Shown: in pieces, positions 21,801 through 32,611 of the stretch | How the letters are laid out: every line of letters begins with the position of its first letter | How positions within the stretch are numbered: the stretch's first letter is position 1 | NCBI RefSeq assembly: GCF_000315625.1 | Contig: NW_005434653.1 | Location: forward strand, 787,433-844,676 | Source of the DNA: Guillardia theta CCMP2712 | Lineage: Eukaryota; Cryptophyceae; Pyrenomonadales; Geminigeraceae | Reading direction: 5' to 3' | DNA length: 57,244 bases | Program-made: the position numbers and the translations under genes | The notes under the pieces: generated by a model | The model's input: the letters and a program-made list of their open reading frames with translations, nothing else | What the model was told of the DNA's origin: nothing | Databases searched by the model: none

Positions 21801-22475
21801 AGGGCTTGGCGAGAGGCAGCGGCGGGGGCGAGGAGGATACGGAAGGGAGCCAAGGGTCTTATGGTTTGTTTCCGTATTGTTTTTTCTCGTCGTTGGTTTC
21901 ATCGCTGGGTTTATCAGTTTGTTTTTTCATCTCGTTCGGATGCTCTCAGATTATGTCATACACGTTCCCTGCAGTCATCGCTCGTCAGATGTTTTGTCGC
22001 ATGGAAGGGTCAGGTGGTGGTGGGGAGATGGAGGCGGCGGTGGCTGCAGGAGACAGTGAGAAGGAGGGTCGGAGGTCAAGTGGTTCGCGTTCACATGGGC
22101 GCTTGGCTGTCTCGTCAGGTAAGGATCCGTGCGTTCCGTTCGATAAGCGGGAGGATGTCGAAGGGAGGAGGCGGGTATCATCTTGTTTCTTTCGTTGCTC
22201 TCATGGAATCATTCGACGGGTTCGTGCGGGTGTTTTGGTCAGATTGCTCCATGATATACTACAAGGCAGGTACAAGTCTGATCTCGCTCCTCTCTCACTC
22301 TGTCTTGCAGATCTGCGTCGCTTTCTCCGCTTGGAAGCTTCTTTGCCAGGACCTCATGTTTATCCAGCTCGAGCTCAAGAAGTTCGAGCTCGATCGACTT
22401 GAGAGCCTCCAGGTAGCGATCGCGATCGTGTTCGCATCCAGGCTTGACCATTGCCGCAGGCTCGTACCTTGCTAG
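18868..22475 (+). CDS. Sfi1-like centrin-binding-repeat protein with coiled-coil head
   Basis: Exon 1 is 18868-19366, then a 47-nt intron, then a long exon from 19414. The first ~500 residues are coiled-coil-like with many Glu/Leu heptads. From about 20600 there are Sfi1-type motifs (hydrophobic residues followed by W and basic residues, e.g. LSWFIFEFLKKN, LQHWILQTQ, FRHWLSNILMRR). Between 21085 and 21850 comes a dense block of about eight repeats, such as ALWGWREG, RAWGQWKEG, ALRGWREE, AVWRWQEA, AVAGWRRA, AMEAWASY and AARAWREA, spaced 25-40 residues. Two more follow (FHRWVYQF, CFVAWKGQ). Sfi1 repeats each bind one centrin at spindle poles and basal bodies. An intron at about 22174-22310 is possible before CVAFSAWKLL. 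The 3' end overlaps exons of the opposite PDZ/coiled-coil gene. Confidence 0.8.
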
Positions 22476-24723
22476 GCTGGAGAAAGTTGGTGAAGCTCAC
22501 GGGACGTTGGCGTGTCAATCTCAAGCCCGACATCACTGTCGCGCGCTTCGCCGTCAAAGATCCATCAGCGCATGGCAAGCAGCTGGCGATCTGCTGAGAG
22601 GAAGAAGGTCCCTCGGCTTCAGCTAGCAGGCACGAGCACGCCTGCGAGGGACTTGCCCTTCACTTGGTCGATGTCGGTCGAGGAGTCGTCGGTATGCCAC
22701 CTGAGGCGCGGGAGAGTCAGCGAGCAGCCGACGAGGCTCGTCACTGACCGTCTCATGCCCTCCTCGATCCCGAGCTCTCGATGCCGCAGCCTCGCCCTCG
22801 TCGTCTTGAGATCGTCCTGCACCGCCACCAGCTACGCGTGCGTGAGGGCAGGAAGGGAGGCGAGCTAGTCACCAAGTCATTGAGACGAAAGATCTCATCT
22901 GCCTGGTCCATGATGGTAAAGGTCATCTTTCCGATCTGAGACATCACTGATCAGATCTCTGCGCCTCCGCATGTCGGGTTCACTTCATCCACAGCCGAGT
23001 TGTCATCCCGCAGAGAGCTGCGATACTGCAGCCAGCTCGTCACGCGTCGGAGAGTCTAACGTGACCCGACAGCAGTCACCTTGTCAAGCAAGTCCTGTCG
23101 CACACGTGAGAGGAAGCAAGGCTGACGGCCCTCGACTCACTTCAGTCTCCCTCAGCTTCTTCTTCACTTGTACCAGCTCATCCTCCAAAGATTGTCTCGA
23201 GAGTCGAAGATCCACTTCGGACTTTCTGGCCATCGCAAGCTCAGCGTCAGTCTCGTGACATCGACTCTTGAGATCTGTGAGAGTTTGAATATCCGCATAT
23301 TGCGACTATTAAATACAATAAGCGTTAATGACAATGCTCGAATACAAGACACCTTTTTCAGAATTTCAATTTCCAATTCAAGAGCTTTCATCTTTTGCTC
23401 TCTTTTGGTTTCAGACTCTAGTCGATCTGTTTCTCGTTGTGCAATCAGGTCCATCAATTTGGAGATGGTCGCTGGCAAAGGAGTCAAGACATTCTTTTGC
23501 TCCTTGTGACATACTTTCTACTGCTGTCTCATCGTCTGCTGCTTTGTAGATTTGCTTCGAGAGATCCACTGGCAATGCAGATCAACATCGCAAGGACATC
23601 TAGAAGCAGAGTCACCAACAGCAGCCATGAGCTGATATTGGTAGAAGATTCGCCCGACGCTAGCAAAGTAAAGGATGGAGAATATGGAAGCTCCATTCGG
23701 CTTGATGACTTCGATCTGAATGCTTGACCCTAGGAAGCAGTCACGAGGCGACTTGATGGATATCGATCACGGCACCTTCTTGTGCCCCCCACAAGAGAGA
23801 GCTGCTGCTGGTTGCCGAGGCTTTCTTCTGAGCACGGCGTCAGTTACTTGTCGGTCTTGGGGGTCTTGTACCCCGTTGATCTTTGCGACGACATCGCCTC
23901 GCTGAAAGCTCTTGGTCTTGAATCTTGATCCACCCCTTAAGTCTCATTCCCTCCTCTTCCTCTCATGACTTACGCAGGGCTGCCGGGAATGATCGCTTCC
24001 ACTTTGACTCCACGAGCAGTCTCTACTCCGAGGATCAAACCGACGGTAGTCTGCAGACAAGAGTCTTGGTCATGGCGTCAAGGTTTCCCTTGCCACTCAC
24101 TGTGCTCTTGGACGAGCTGTCCACGTTCGACGAGCAGGCATGTGTCCCCGCGGCTTCTCCTGCCGTCTCCTCCTCCGGGAGAACACAACGTACCAGTCCA
24201 ACAACTCGCAGCTGCGCGTTTGTGAACTCACAGCGAACCTGACGACATCGAGTCATACGACGAACTCATCCCTAACGTCATCACTGGCTCTTGCGATTGA
24301 GTGAGAAAATCGACAAGACTTTCACTATCTTCCAACATCTTCGGATCTTGATTTCCAACCAAAGACAAGCTGCCAGACAGTGAGCTCCTCCTATTGTTTG
24401 CGTGTAGCAGATTAAGTCACATGTCTCCGACTTGTAGAGCAGCAAGCTGTGATGATTGGTTGCTCAGATTGGTTTCAATGATCTTAGATATCTGCTCGAG
24501 TTGTCAACATTCTCACGTCTCTGACGAAATGCTGAACCTTGACTGTCTTCGATCGGTCGCACGAAGTTTCAATCAGCAAATTGCTCTTGTATGCCATCAA
24601 AAGTCAGAACCACGCAAAGAGAAACATGTCTGATGCCATCCTAAAGATGTTGCTGACCTCCCTCCTGTTGTCTACCTGCATGTTCTCGTCGAACACGCGC
24701 ATTTTCACCGTCACAGCCGTCAT
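22239..24723 (-). CDS. PDZ plus coiled-coil protein, multi-exon
   Basis: Read from ATG 24723, exons encode TVKMRVFDENMQVDNRREVS, then YKSNLLIETSCDRSKTVK, an acidic/Ser stretch (MLEDSESLVDFLTQSQEP), and a PDZ domain spread over exons near 24060-23960 (VGLILGVETARGVKVEAII, PGSPA), 23920-23850 (QRGDVVAKINGVQD) and 23730-23680 (SSIQIEVIKPNGASI). Coiled-coil exons follow: ISKLMDLIAQRETDRLESET (about 23460), ETDAELAMARKSEVDLRLSR with SLEDELVQVKKKLRE (about 23260-23140), VQDDLKTTRARLRHRE (about 22825) and LEALKSIELELLELELDKHE near the end. Stop is at 22239-22241. PDZ plus coiled coil suggests a scaffold; the partner is unknown. Some joins are approximate. It lies head-to-head with the Cys-rich surface gene, 581 bp away. 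Confidence 0.65.
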
Positions 24724-24776
24724 TGCGACGGTGTCCGGCGTGTGGCGGTAGCGTACGGTTCTTGCTAGTAGGAACA

Positions 24777-24801
24777 TTCAAACGGAAAATAACCGTTTGA
24801 A
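24777..24801. promoter_or_regulatory. Perfect 9-bp inverted repeat upstream of the PDZ/coiled-coil gene
   Basis: TTCAAACGG and CCGTTTGAA are separated by AAAATAA. The palindrome sits 54 bp upstream of the minus-strand start codon at 24723, in the shared divergent spacer. It could be a dimeric factor site or simply a chance hairpin. Confidence 0.4.
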
Positions 24802-25304
24802 GGGGTACATTTCATGCTGATACAAGGGGTAGGGGTGTGACAGCTCTTCGGATGGATGACCTGGTGTACAAGAGGGAAATGGAGGGGTAGGGGTGGTCCA
24901 CGTCATGCCAGGGAGGCAGGGCTAAGCTCTTGGCGACCAGGCACGCGTGTCCTGTCATTCTGTCAGAGATTGTGGTCCCTACTCTCCTACTCTCCTCCTC
25001 TCCTTCCTCCTCTTCTTCGCTGCTCCTCTCCTTCTCTCCTTCTCTCCTTCTCTCCTTCCTCCTCTTCTTCTCGGCTCCCGCTCTTCCTCCATATCTCTCG
25101 TGCACTAGGACACTTTGCAGTCTCAGTCGTCGATCCTGCCTTGATCCTTCCACATCCCCAAGCCCCGAAGAAGAAAACCTTGGTCCAATTGCTTGCAGCA
25201 GGGGTACTTTCAACTACCTCCTGCTGATACAGCTCCTTCCCTCTTCCTGCCTCCGCCTTGCTTAGATTCTTCCTGTTCTTAATACGGTGCACACAACGGA
25301 TCAC
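24802..25304. other. Divergent spacer with TAGGGG motif and CT-rich tract
   Basis: AGGGGTAGGGGTG occurs at about 24824-24836 and again near 24883-24895. A CT-rich microsatellite-like tract (TCTCCTTC units) covers about 24980-25085. The spacer separates the divergent PDZ/coiled-coil and Cys-rich genes, and no exon is visible in it. Confidence 0.55.
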
Positions 25305-26707
25305 ATGATGACATTGCGTATCGGAGGAGTCGGGATGGCGAGAATCCTAGGCAGCAGTCTTATCCTCTTCACTATGCTGCAAAGCCTTGTCCTCATAGCC
25401 CATGCCCGAGAAGTGGCGGACCTGAACATCCCGCGGGGCTACACAGCGACGGACCCAACGCTGCGCAAGGCGATCACAGCATACAGGCAAGCTAGAGACC
25501 TGGACGAGCAGCTGAAGAAGAGCGAACGCTCTGTGCAGGCGCAGACGCGAGAGCTGAGAGACGAGCTGAAAAGATCGCATCCCACGTCGGCGCAGAGGAA
25601 CAGCAAGGCATACAAGCAGGAGGTCAAGATGGACGAGGACCTGCTCAACGAGGCGGAGCGCGAAACTCGCAAGGACAAGCGGCTAGTGCGCCAGTCAGAG
25701 GCAGAGATGCGTACAGACAAGTCATTCCTGGAGGCAGCCTACTCCAAGGACGTGAAGAGATATGGACCCAGCCGCTCGGACTGCCCCTCCATGAGCTGTC
25801 ATCAAGCCAAGATGCTGGGAAGGAGCCCGGCGGCGTGCACGTCCTACTCGGATTGTCCGCGCATCAACTGCTTCGACTATCAGGAGTCTGGCGTCTGCTC
25901 TCGGGGGAGGATCTGTGCGCGACCGCACAGACAGTCGGAGGGATGTTTCGTGAAGGAGAGAGTGCACCACTGGAGCCGGAAGAAGTGCCCAGGCATGCAC
26001 TGTCTGCATGCCAAGAAATGGGGGTACCTTCCTCAGTTCTGCACGGTGACAGTAGACGAGGGTGTCTGTCCTTCCATCCGATGCCACGTGTACAAACAGG
26101 AGACGAGCTGTCAGGGCTCTGTTGATCAGGGATACTCACAGGGGCTAGTGTGCCAACGCCCTCAGGTTTGCTCTTCGGAGGTGTTGCGTCCAGTGAAGTT
26201 GTTGAATGCAGGGGGCAGATACTACTTGTCTCAAGGCAAATGCTGTTGGCAAGTACGTGAGGTCCAGGGATGCGCAAGTGAACACCGCTGGAGTAAGTCC
26301 GCTGCACAACAGACATTCGGTGACAATGTTGTTGTTGTGGCTGTTGTTGTGGTTGTGGTTGTGGTTGTGGTTGTGGTTGTGGTTGTGGTCGTGGTCGTGG
26401 TCGTGGTTGTGGTTGTTGTTGGAGATGATGATGACAACGAGAGATTTGTGTTGAATGATTTTGTGCTGGACAGAGTATCTCAGAATGGTCCACACCCAAG
26501 TACGTGGAGAACAGGATGGGAATCCTAATCCTCCTCCTCTTCTTGTCATGCTCAGGTTGCTGCATTCCCGGTTCAGCATTTTGGGCTGACCGTACCGTTG
26601 CTCTCCTTGCAGCTGCTGGAGCGTTCATCCTCTTCCGCAGGAATGCACGCAAGTTAGCCAAGGGGAAACGTCCTCCCCCTGTGCCCTCCTACTTCGGCAG
26701 GTTGTGA
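25305..26707 (+). CDS. Secreted/type I membrane protein with duplicated Cys-rich module
   Basis: Exon 1 is 25305-26292 and exon 2 is 26556-26707, joined across a GTAAGT donor in phase 1. A signal peptide (hydrophobic ILGSSLILFTMLQSLVLIA, ending at AHA) is followed by a charged coiled-coil-like stalk (about residues 60-150). Then come two copies of a Cys module: CPSMSCHQAKMLGRSP with CPRINCFDY, and CPGMHCLHAKKWGYLP with CPSIRCHVY. Each copy has the plan C-P-x-x-x-C-x-x-A-K-x-x-G-x-x-P-x-x-C, about 11 residues, C-P-x-I-x-C-x-x-Y. A Gly-Gly-Arg-Tyr-Tyr segment with CCW follows. Exon 2 encodes a transmembrane helix (VALLAAAGAFILF), a basic stop-transfer (RRNARKLAKGKR) and a Pro-rich tail. AATAAA lies 18 nt after the stop codon. 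I do not recognise the Cys module from a named family. Confidence 0.75.
26325..26425. repeat. GTTGTG/GTGGTC repeat inside an intron
   Basis: About 16 hexamers of GTTGTG/GTGGTT/GTGGTC fill the centre of the 263-nt intron 26293-26555 of the Cys-rich gene. All three reading frames stay open across it, so a naive gene caller would extend exon 1 as poly-Val. Confidence 0.95.
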
Positions 26708-26937
26708 GTCCTAGATCTTTCACGAATAAACTCAAACGTGTATCATGATGATGCTTTGATTCCTTCTCAACTGGCAGTTGTACACACAACCATCACCTGA
26801 CTGACAACTGGTAAAGGCAGCACCGGGACTTCCAGTCTGACTGAAGACTATCGGGGCGGGCTCGGACAGGGGCTCGGGAGGGAAGGGCAGGAGCGAGGGA
26901 GTTTGTGGAGCAGGCAACCGCAAGGGGCAACAAGCGA

Positions 26938-27128
26938 AAACATGGAGATGCGAGGAGAGGAGAACATGGGATGCGAGGAGAGGAGAACATGGGAGAGGAG
27001 AGGAGAACATGGGAGAGGAGAGGAGATCATGGGAGAGGAGAGGAGATCATGGGAGAGGAGAGGAGATCATGGGAGAGGAGAGGAGATCATGGGAGAGGAG
27101 AGGAGATCATGGGAGAGGAGAACGTTGG
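26938..27128. repeat. 21-bp minisatellite (AGGAGAGGAGATCATGGGAG), 8-9 copies
   Basis: The unit alternates GAGGAGAGGAGA with ATCATGGGA or ACATGGGA. Copies toward 3' are identical, while the first ones carry AACATG or GATGCG variants. It lies in the tail-to-head spacer between the Cys-rich gene and the SPRY gene. Frames across it are artefacts. Confidence 0.95.
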
Positions 27129-27314
27129 GGAGGAGAGCGGGGGAGAGGAGATACCGAGGCATGCATGTACTTGTTCAGCTTACGAGGGCTTGAGCGTTCA
27201 TGGTATGGGAGTTGTTGACTTCATGGCAGGTCCAAGCAAATGGAGGAGGCGCAAGGACTGAAGGCGAGGAATGCGGATAAGTGAGGAGAGACAGTGTTGT
27301 TCTGCTTCTAACAG

Positions 27315-29892
27315 TTTGATGGAAGGAACGTCGCTGTTCAGGGAGTCATTCCCGGCAACATCTTCAAAGATCTTGGTATGCTCGCATGCCGCTGATTGGT
27401 TTTACTCACTCGCCTCAGATATGCTGGAGCTTCACTTTCAAGGCTTGGAGGTGTTCCAGAGCGAGTGGACTGTTGATGAAGACATGTACACCATCCCTCC
27501 CTCCCTCCCTCCCTCCCTCCTTCCTGCCCTGACCCTCCCCTTTTCAAGCATTGTGAACCTTGTTCAGGTTTGTTTTGAAGCATTTTGGCATGAAGAAGAC
27601 AGCAGCGGCGAAAATAGAAAACCTTTACAATGGTGCTATCCAAGAGATTGCTGACTGTAGACTGCTGATATTCGTGTCAGGGATGATACACAAACTGCAA
27701 TACACGTTCACCAAGGAAGGAGTGTCCGTGGATGACCTGAAGAAACGATTTGAGGACCTGTCGAACCCGCAGCAGGCGAACCGATCGGAGCTGATCAAGA
27801 TGTTCCTTCAGACGGAAAGCAGGGCGGAGCGAGAGGCGGTGGGAACCTTGCAAGAGCTGAAGACGCAGGACTCCTTGTCCAATAAGAGTGCGGAGGACAG
27901 CTTCTCGTCCAAGGACGCGACCATTGAGGTGCGGGTGGTAGGAGACCGCCCAGAGCCTCAAATCGTCATGGCAAAGCGAAAGCCTCTCCTTGATCAAAGC
28001 GATTTCTTCCGAACTAGAACCGCCAGCATCGATCTCCCGAACTCTCCAGCAGTTGTCGAGCTAGATGTCAACGACACGAACTTGAAGGCTGTAAAACCAT
28101 TCCAGGTCTTATCCAGCAACATCCTCGAACGAGTTTTCAAGGTCTGCGAAAATCCGCAAATCGTTGAGAAGGCGCAAGTCTTGGAAGATGAATTGAGGGA
28201 GCTCAAGGAAAGGATTGACAACAAATACGACGACAATCTCAAGGGACTGCATAGACGACGAGAAGAGTGGGTGGCGAAGGCGAAGCTGAAGCTAGTGGAC
28301 GAGAAGGAAAGTCTCGTGAAGGAGAACGAGATAGAATTTCAAGAGTACATCTCCAACATCAAAAACGCGTTTGACCGAAGGCTGGAAAAAGCCCTCGCTC
28401 TGCGAGAACGGCAGTATCAGAAGCACTTGGACGACATCCAGCTTTTCTTCTCGACCGAGGAAGAGTTGTTGAGAAGCTGGACGCAACGAGTGAAAATCAT
28501 TGAAGGAGAGCGCGCGAACAATGAACTGACAGCTTACAAGAATCTGATTGCTGAAATATTTGACAAGGACGTCACGTTGAAGCTCGCTTTAGCAGCGAGC
28601 TTGTTCCAGATCAGTGCTCTAGAAGACGCTTGCAAGTCTCTGGTGTCAAAGAACTTCATGGATTACATCGACTGCAAAGAGTGGTCTTCTGACTTGATTA
28701 AGGAGAAATATCATCGTGAGTTGCTCCCAGCTTTGAGCACATGGGAGATTCTGGAACTGCAAAGACTTGAACCACCCCAATCTTGGTTGCACAAAGACTT
28801 TCTCAAGAGCGAAATTGCTCAACGGAGAAAAATCATCCGACAAGAGCTGGAGGAGATGAACAATCGAGAGTTGCATGCTATCACTGAATCAAATCATCCC
28901 TTCCCGGACCTGGTGGAGGCAGCCGTCAGCAAGCGAAATTCTTCTCGGTCGAAGTTTCTGCTCGTCTGTCTCGCACTGACATTCTTTCAGGGGCATGGGC
29001 GCTCTGAACGCGTCCTTGAAGTGCGCGCACATTCGCCTGTCCAACTCCAACTCAACTGTCTCGGTCATTCACCCGCAGAGGTTTGCGCCAGTGCAGGGCA
29101 TTGTTCATGTGGTCTGTGGCTCCTGGGGGCGACCCTATTACGAGGTCACCATTGACCACCTTGACGCTGCCTTCGGCTCCACCTGTGCGGTCGGATGGGA
29201 CTTGAAGAGAGAGTCCCTTGCCAACTTCCCTATCGCCGGACTGACGTGCGGGGAGGACGGAGTGTCGTACGGGGTGTCAATCCAGAACGACGGGTTCGTG
29301 AATGCCAGAGGAAAGGTTCGTATCAAGCCCATGCCTTGCAACATGCTCATCGCTGCTGCTTGCCAGGCGGAGTTTGTCGGCTTCTCGTTCCATCAGAACT
29401 CAGTAGTGGGGTGTGGCCTCGACCTCGCCAACAGTCGCGCTGTGTTCGTCGTGAATGGAAAGACCATCGACCTGTCGGCTGCTCAGGAGGTTTTAGCTGA
29501 GGCGGGCTGTCTGTTCTCTTGATTGAGTTGAAGCAGGAAGACATGAGACTACAAGCTAACTGCGCTTTCGTTCCTGCTGCCACCATCTTTGCCGCTCGGC
29601 TGAATTCACAGGTGTACCTGCTTGCTTCCATCCCTCGGCCCTGCTCCCTTCCACCCCTCCCTCTCTCCCTCCCTTCCCCCCTCTTTCCCTCCCTCCCACC
29701 CCCCTCCACTCTCTCCATCCTTCCCTCCCTCCCTATCTGCCTTGGTTTTGGCTTCTTTCAGCTCCTGAGCAAATCATCATGCTGCTTCAGTGTCAAGTCA
29801 CCTTCAACTTCACTGGACCTTTCAAGTTCGAGCAATTCTTCAAGGATGGTCGATGGAGCGCGCTTGCTGACTCGAAGAGCAAGGATGTATAG
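27315..29892 (+). CDS. Coiled-coil plus SPRY-domain protein, multi-exon
   Basis: Upstream exons encode FDGRNVAVQGVIPGNIFKDL (27315-27375; CTAACAG acceptor before it) and, after a 43-nt intron, MLELHFQGLEVFQSEWTVDE. A long exon from about 27569 to about 28940 encodes KIENLYNGAIQEIADCR and a Glu/Lys-rich helical region (VEKAQVLEDELRELKERI, then REEWVAKAKLKLVDEKESL). After an intron near 28945-28990 comes a SPRY/B30.2 domain: RPYYEVTIDHLDAAFGSTCA, VGWDLKRESL, GEDGVSYGVSIQNDGF and SVVGCGLDLANSRAVFVVNG, which are the usual strands for SPRY. Final exons encode QEDMRLQANCAF and FTGPFKFEQFFKDGRWSALA, ending at 29892. SPRY domains bind protein partners. The first exon with the start codon was not found, and the joins around 29490-29530 are uncertain. 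Convergent with the next gene, 105 bp apart. Confidence 0.75.
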
Positions 29893-29997
29893 CATATGTA
29901 CATTGTTTCTCTTAGTGTGTAGTGTAAGGTGTACAGTCAATTTATGATACACGTATCTATATTTCTTGATACATACTGACAAGTAAAATCCTTGAAC

Positions 29998-31489
29998 TTA
30001 AACAAGACAGATTTTTGTTGGACTCGATGAGACTTCTTCATCATGATACGACTCGTTCAAATGATCATTCATCAGGCGCCGATGCAGAAGCACCTTCTGC
30101 TTGTACTGCATCAGGAGATTTTCATGCAAGCTGCTTATGAAGTCAGACTCGTCCTCGAACCGCATCGTCAGCACACCTTCCGTTCACGGACTCGCTTCGA
30201 CTCTTATCCGACGGGAGGTCGTTGGAGGGCGAGTTGAAGTGAACGCCTGCTGCAGGAGTCAAGCTCGCATGCTCGTGCCGAGAGGCGTTACAAGAGGCGT
30301 TACCGCTCGCGATGCTCTCTCCCTTGCCAGGGGATGGAGATTCAGAGATGACACTGGGAGGGTCCTGCCAGCCGAGGGAAGCGAGCGAACAAGCTTCGGA
30401 GGACATAGACCAGGGGCTCCAGCCCTCTCCGACGCTTGCTCGGACCCTGAAGGAGTAGACAGCCTCCTAGGCGACAGTCAAGGTTCGGTCAGGCCTCTCT
30501 CTCCGCCCTCCTCCTCACCTCACGAACAGGAATGCAGTGAGACGTGTCCCTCAGCGAGTTGCTTACCAACACCCAGTTCCCCCTTCCACCAACTAGTCAT
30601 CGTCCCAACAGGAGCGGAGGGAGAACTCACCAGCACGAGGCTCTCGCGTCTTTGAACCGATACTGAAGCTCGTACAGCTGAGCGCTTCTTAGCGGGTTCC
30701 ACCGGATGCTGATGCTGCTGTCTTCTCTCAAGAATGTGTGTATCGATGGAGCAGACGAGGCAAGAGACGGTTGGAGGTTCTGAATCTCCCAACCTTTGCT
30801 GTCAACGCGATCATCGCTGTGCTGTGAGTCTTTCAACTCCGATGAGACTGCGTGAGAGTGTCTTGAGGTTTTAGATGTATCAAGAGAACCATCATGTCTG
30901 TTTGATTGCCCTGACTTTCTATCTGGGCTTCTTCTTGAATCTTGACTTCGATCTCTCGTCGCATTCAGTTGTCTCCTCATTGCGCTGAGCCACCAATAAT
31001 GAAACACACGTCTTCGTTGAGATCTCACCATCCTAGCTGACAGGGCCGCTAGTATTTTACTCTGAAAGTCCTTAGGGGAGAAAGTCTGAAAGGAAAGAAG
31101 TCAAGAGAATCGAGAGGAGAACCGGGTCTTACACTTGCATCAGGTTTGTTCGTCCTCGATTCACGTCTTCGCACCTCCTGCTCACTTTGCCATCCCATCC
31201 AAGCAAGCAGAGCTGTTCTCACCAACATCATCTCTCGATGCCATGTGAACAGGACCAATGTTTTCCTCTTCTTCGTTTGAATACGATAAAATCTCTGCCA
31301 AAATGACAGGCAAATTTTCATGAGTACCTGGCTGCATGGCTCTGAAAAGCACATGCCCAAGTTCCGTTGGTGGCTAACAGCCATCCATGCTCTCCGCATT
31401 AGCCTCGAGACATGAAGCGTAGCAGAGAATCGATCAAGCATGTTCAGATAAACTTGTGACAAACTTCTGTTTTCTTTTCTTTCCCTCAT
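29998..31489 (-). CDS. Sfi1-like Trp-repeat protein with fibronectin III-like segment
   Basis: From ATG 31489 the minus strand encodes Trp-centred motifs similar to Sfi1 repeats: LMRRAWMAVSHQRN, LMKICLSFWQRFYRIQ, LVLFTWHREMM, LLAWMGWQSEQE, and in the next exon RRVFHYWWLSAMRRQ (about 31010-30965). A polar Ser/Arg-rich stretch follows, then SISIRWNPLRSAQLYELQYR (about 30710-30655), which looks like the B-C strands of a fibronectin type III fold (WxP...Y.LQYR). Further exons to 30150 are uncertain. The last exon encodes EDESDFISSLHENLLMQYKQ and ends ICLV, with stop at 29998-30000. Sfi1 motifs would bind centrin. Length and domain order are unlike yeast Sfi1. The intron between about 31120 and 31035 contains the in-frame break. 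Confidence 0.55.
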
Positions 31490-32611
31490 CTCTACCTACT
31501 GAAAGCTCCTAACAAAAGTCATGGTAAGCAACAACCAACATTGGCGGAAGAAAACAGGAAAGAATACAGCGAGCTACTCAATATAATGGCAACCTTGAAT
31601 GAGATTGATCTTCATAGATTGTGAATGCCGTTCTGTCTGTCTTCCCATCACTAGATCCATCTCACACCTCTACATGTTGTCAAGATCCGTGAGGAGTCGA
31701 AATCATCGCGCCCTCTTTCCCTCTCCCCCACTCCCCACCCGCCTCCCCCCCGCCGCTGCCAGGCTTAGAGTTTGAGGGTTTCTTTGAAAGTTCGCTCTCC
31801 TCTACTATCCTGCCTCGGATCCTTTTCTCTTTATATTCTGTTCTCCTGTTCTCCTGTTCTCCTGTTCTCCTGTTCTCCTGTTCTCCTGTTCTCCTGTTCT
31901 CCTGTTCTCCTGTTCTCCTGTTCTCCTGTTCTCCTGCTGCACTCTTCTGTTCTTCTGTTCTTCTGTTCTCCTGTTCTCCTGTTCTCCTGTTCTCCTGCTC
32001 GACTCTTCTGTTCTTCTGTTCTCCTGCTCGACTCTTCTGTTCTTCTGTTCTCCTGCTCTTCTGTTCTTCTTCCGCATGTCCGACTCAAGCTCCTTGCCGG
32101 AGGCTGCTCTGCCGCTGTTCTCCTCGTTCACCCGCCCATTTCGAGTCATGCTCAGCATCGGAGGTCAGGTTACAGTCGGGGAGGGCAACCAGGGGAGGAG
32201 GTAGGGGTAGGTGTTGATCAGTCATTAGGTAGGGTGGGGTACTGGATGATGGGAGGGTGGGTCGTTTCAATGAGAAACATCCGAGGAAGTGAGGCGGGCT
32301 CAGAGTTGATTCTATGTAGAGGGTTGATGGCGGTCAAAGTGAAGGGGCATCATGGCAAGATGTAGATGAAGCAGTAGCGCAACAAGACGAGCGGAGCCAT
32401 GATGCAGTCAGTGATGAACTAGTCCGACAAGAGAAGGCAAGATGGACCATGGAGGACAGGAAGAACCCCACCAGTGCGGTCAGTCGCGAAGACCAAGGAT
32501 AAAAGATGGAGCCAGGAGAGAGAGAGTGAGATTGACTGTTGAGCAAATTTTAAGGCACTGCATCTCATAACTTTCATTTGTTACAGTGCTACTTCGGAGA
32601 TTTGAGTGCCG
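31490..32611. other. Divergent spacer
   Basis: A 1.1-kb interval lies between divergent start codons. It is mostly without recognisable coding, includes a C-rich patch (31720-31765) and the TTCTCCTG minisatellite (separate entry), and has a GTAGGGGTAGG motif at about 32201. Confidence 0.5.
31838..32072. repeat. 8-bp TTCTCCTG minisatellite with higher-order variants
   Basis: The first ~95 bp are perfect TTCTCCTG octamers. After 31935 the array mixes TTCTTCTG, TTCTCCTG and CTCGACTCTTCTG blocks, giving a higher-order pattern that repeats CTCGACTCTTCTGTTCTTCT twice. An 8-mer not divisible by 3 stays open in several frames as an octapeptide repeat, so apparent frames here (about 85-197 aa) are artefacts. 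Confidence 0.95.

Noticed and set aside
21389-22402. 337-aa Gly/Glu/Ala-rich frame overlapping the Sfi1-like gene
   Set aside because: It is open only because the G-rich repeat block lacks stop codons in several frames. The overlapping frame has the spaced Trp motifs and continues coherent coding on both sides.
26231-26437. Poly-Thr, poly-His/Asn and Gln/Pro frames and the poly-Val extension of the Cys-rich gene
   Set aside because: All are readings of the GTTGTG repeat within an intron that has a GTAAGT donor and a clean acceptor.
31805-32158. Octapeptide-repeat frames of 85-197 aa on both strands
   Set aside because: Product of the TTCTCCTG minisatellite; no start context or flanking exon supports translation.
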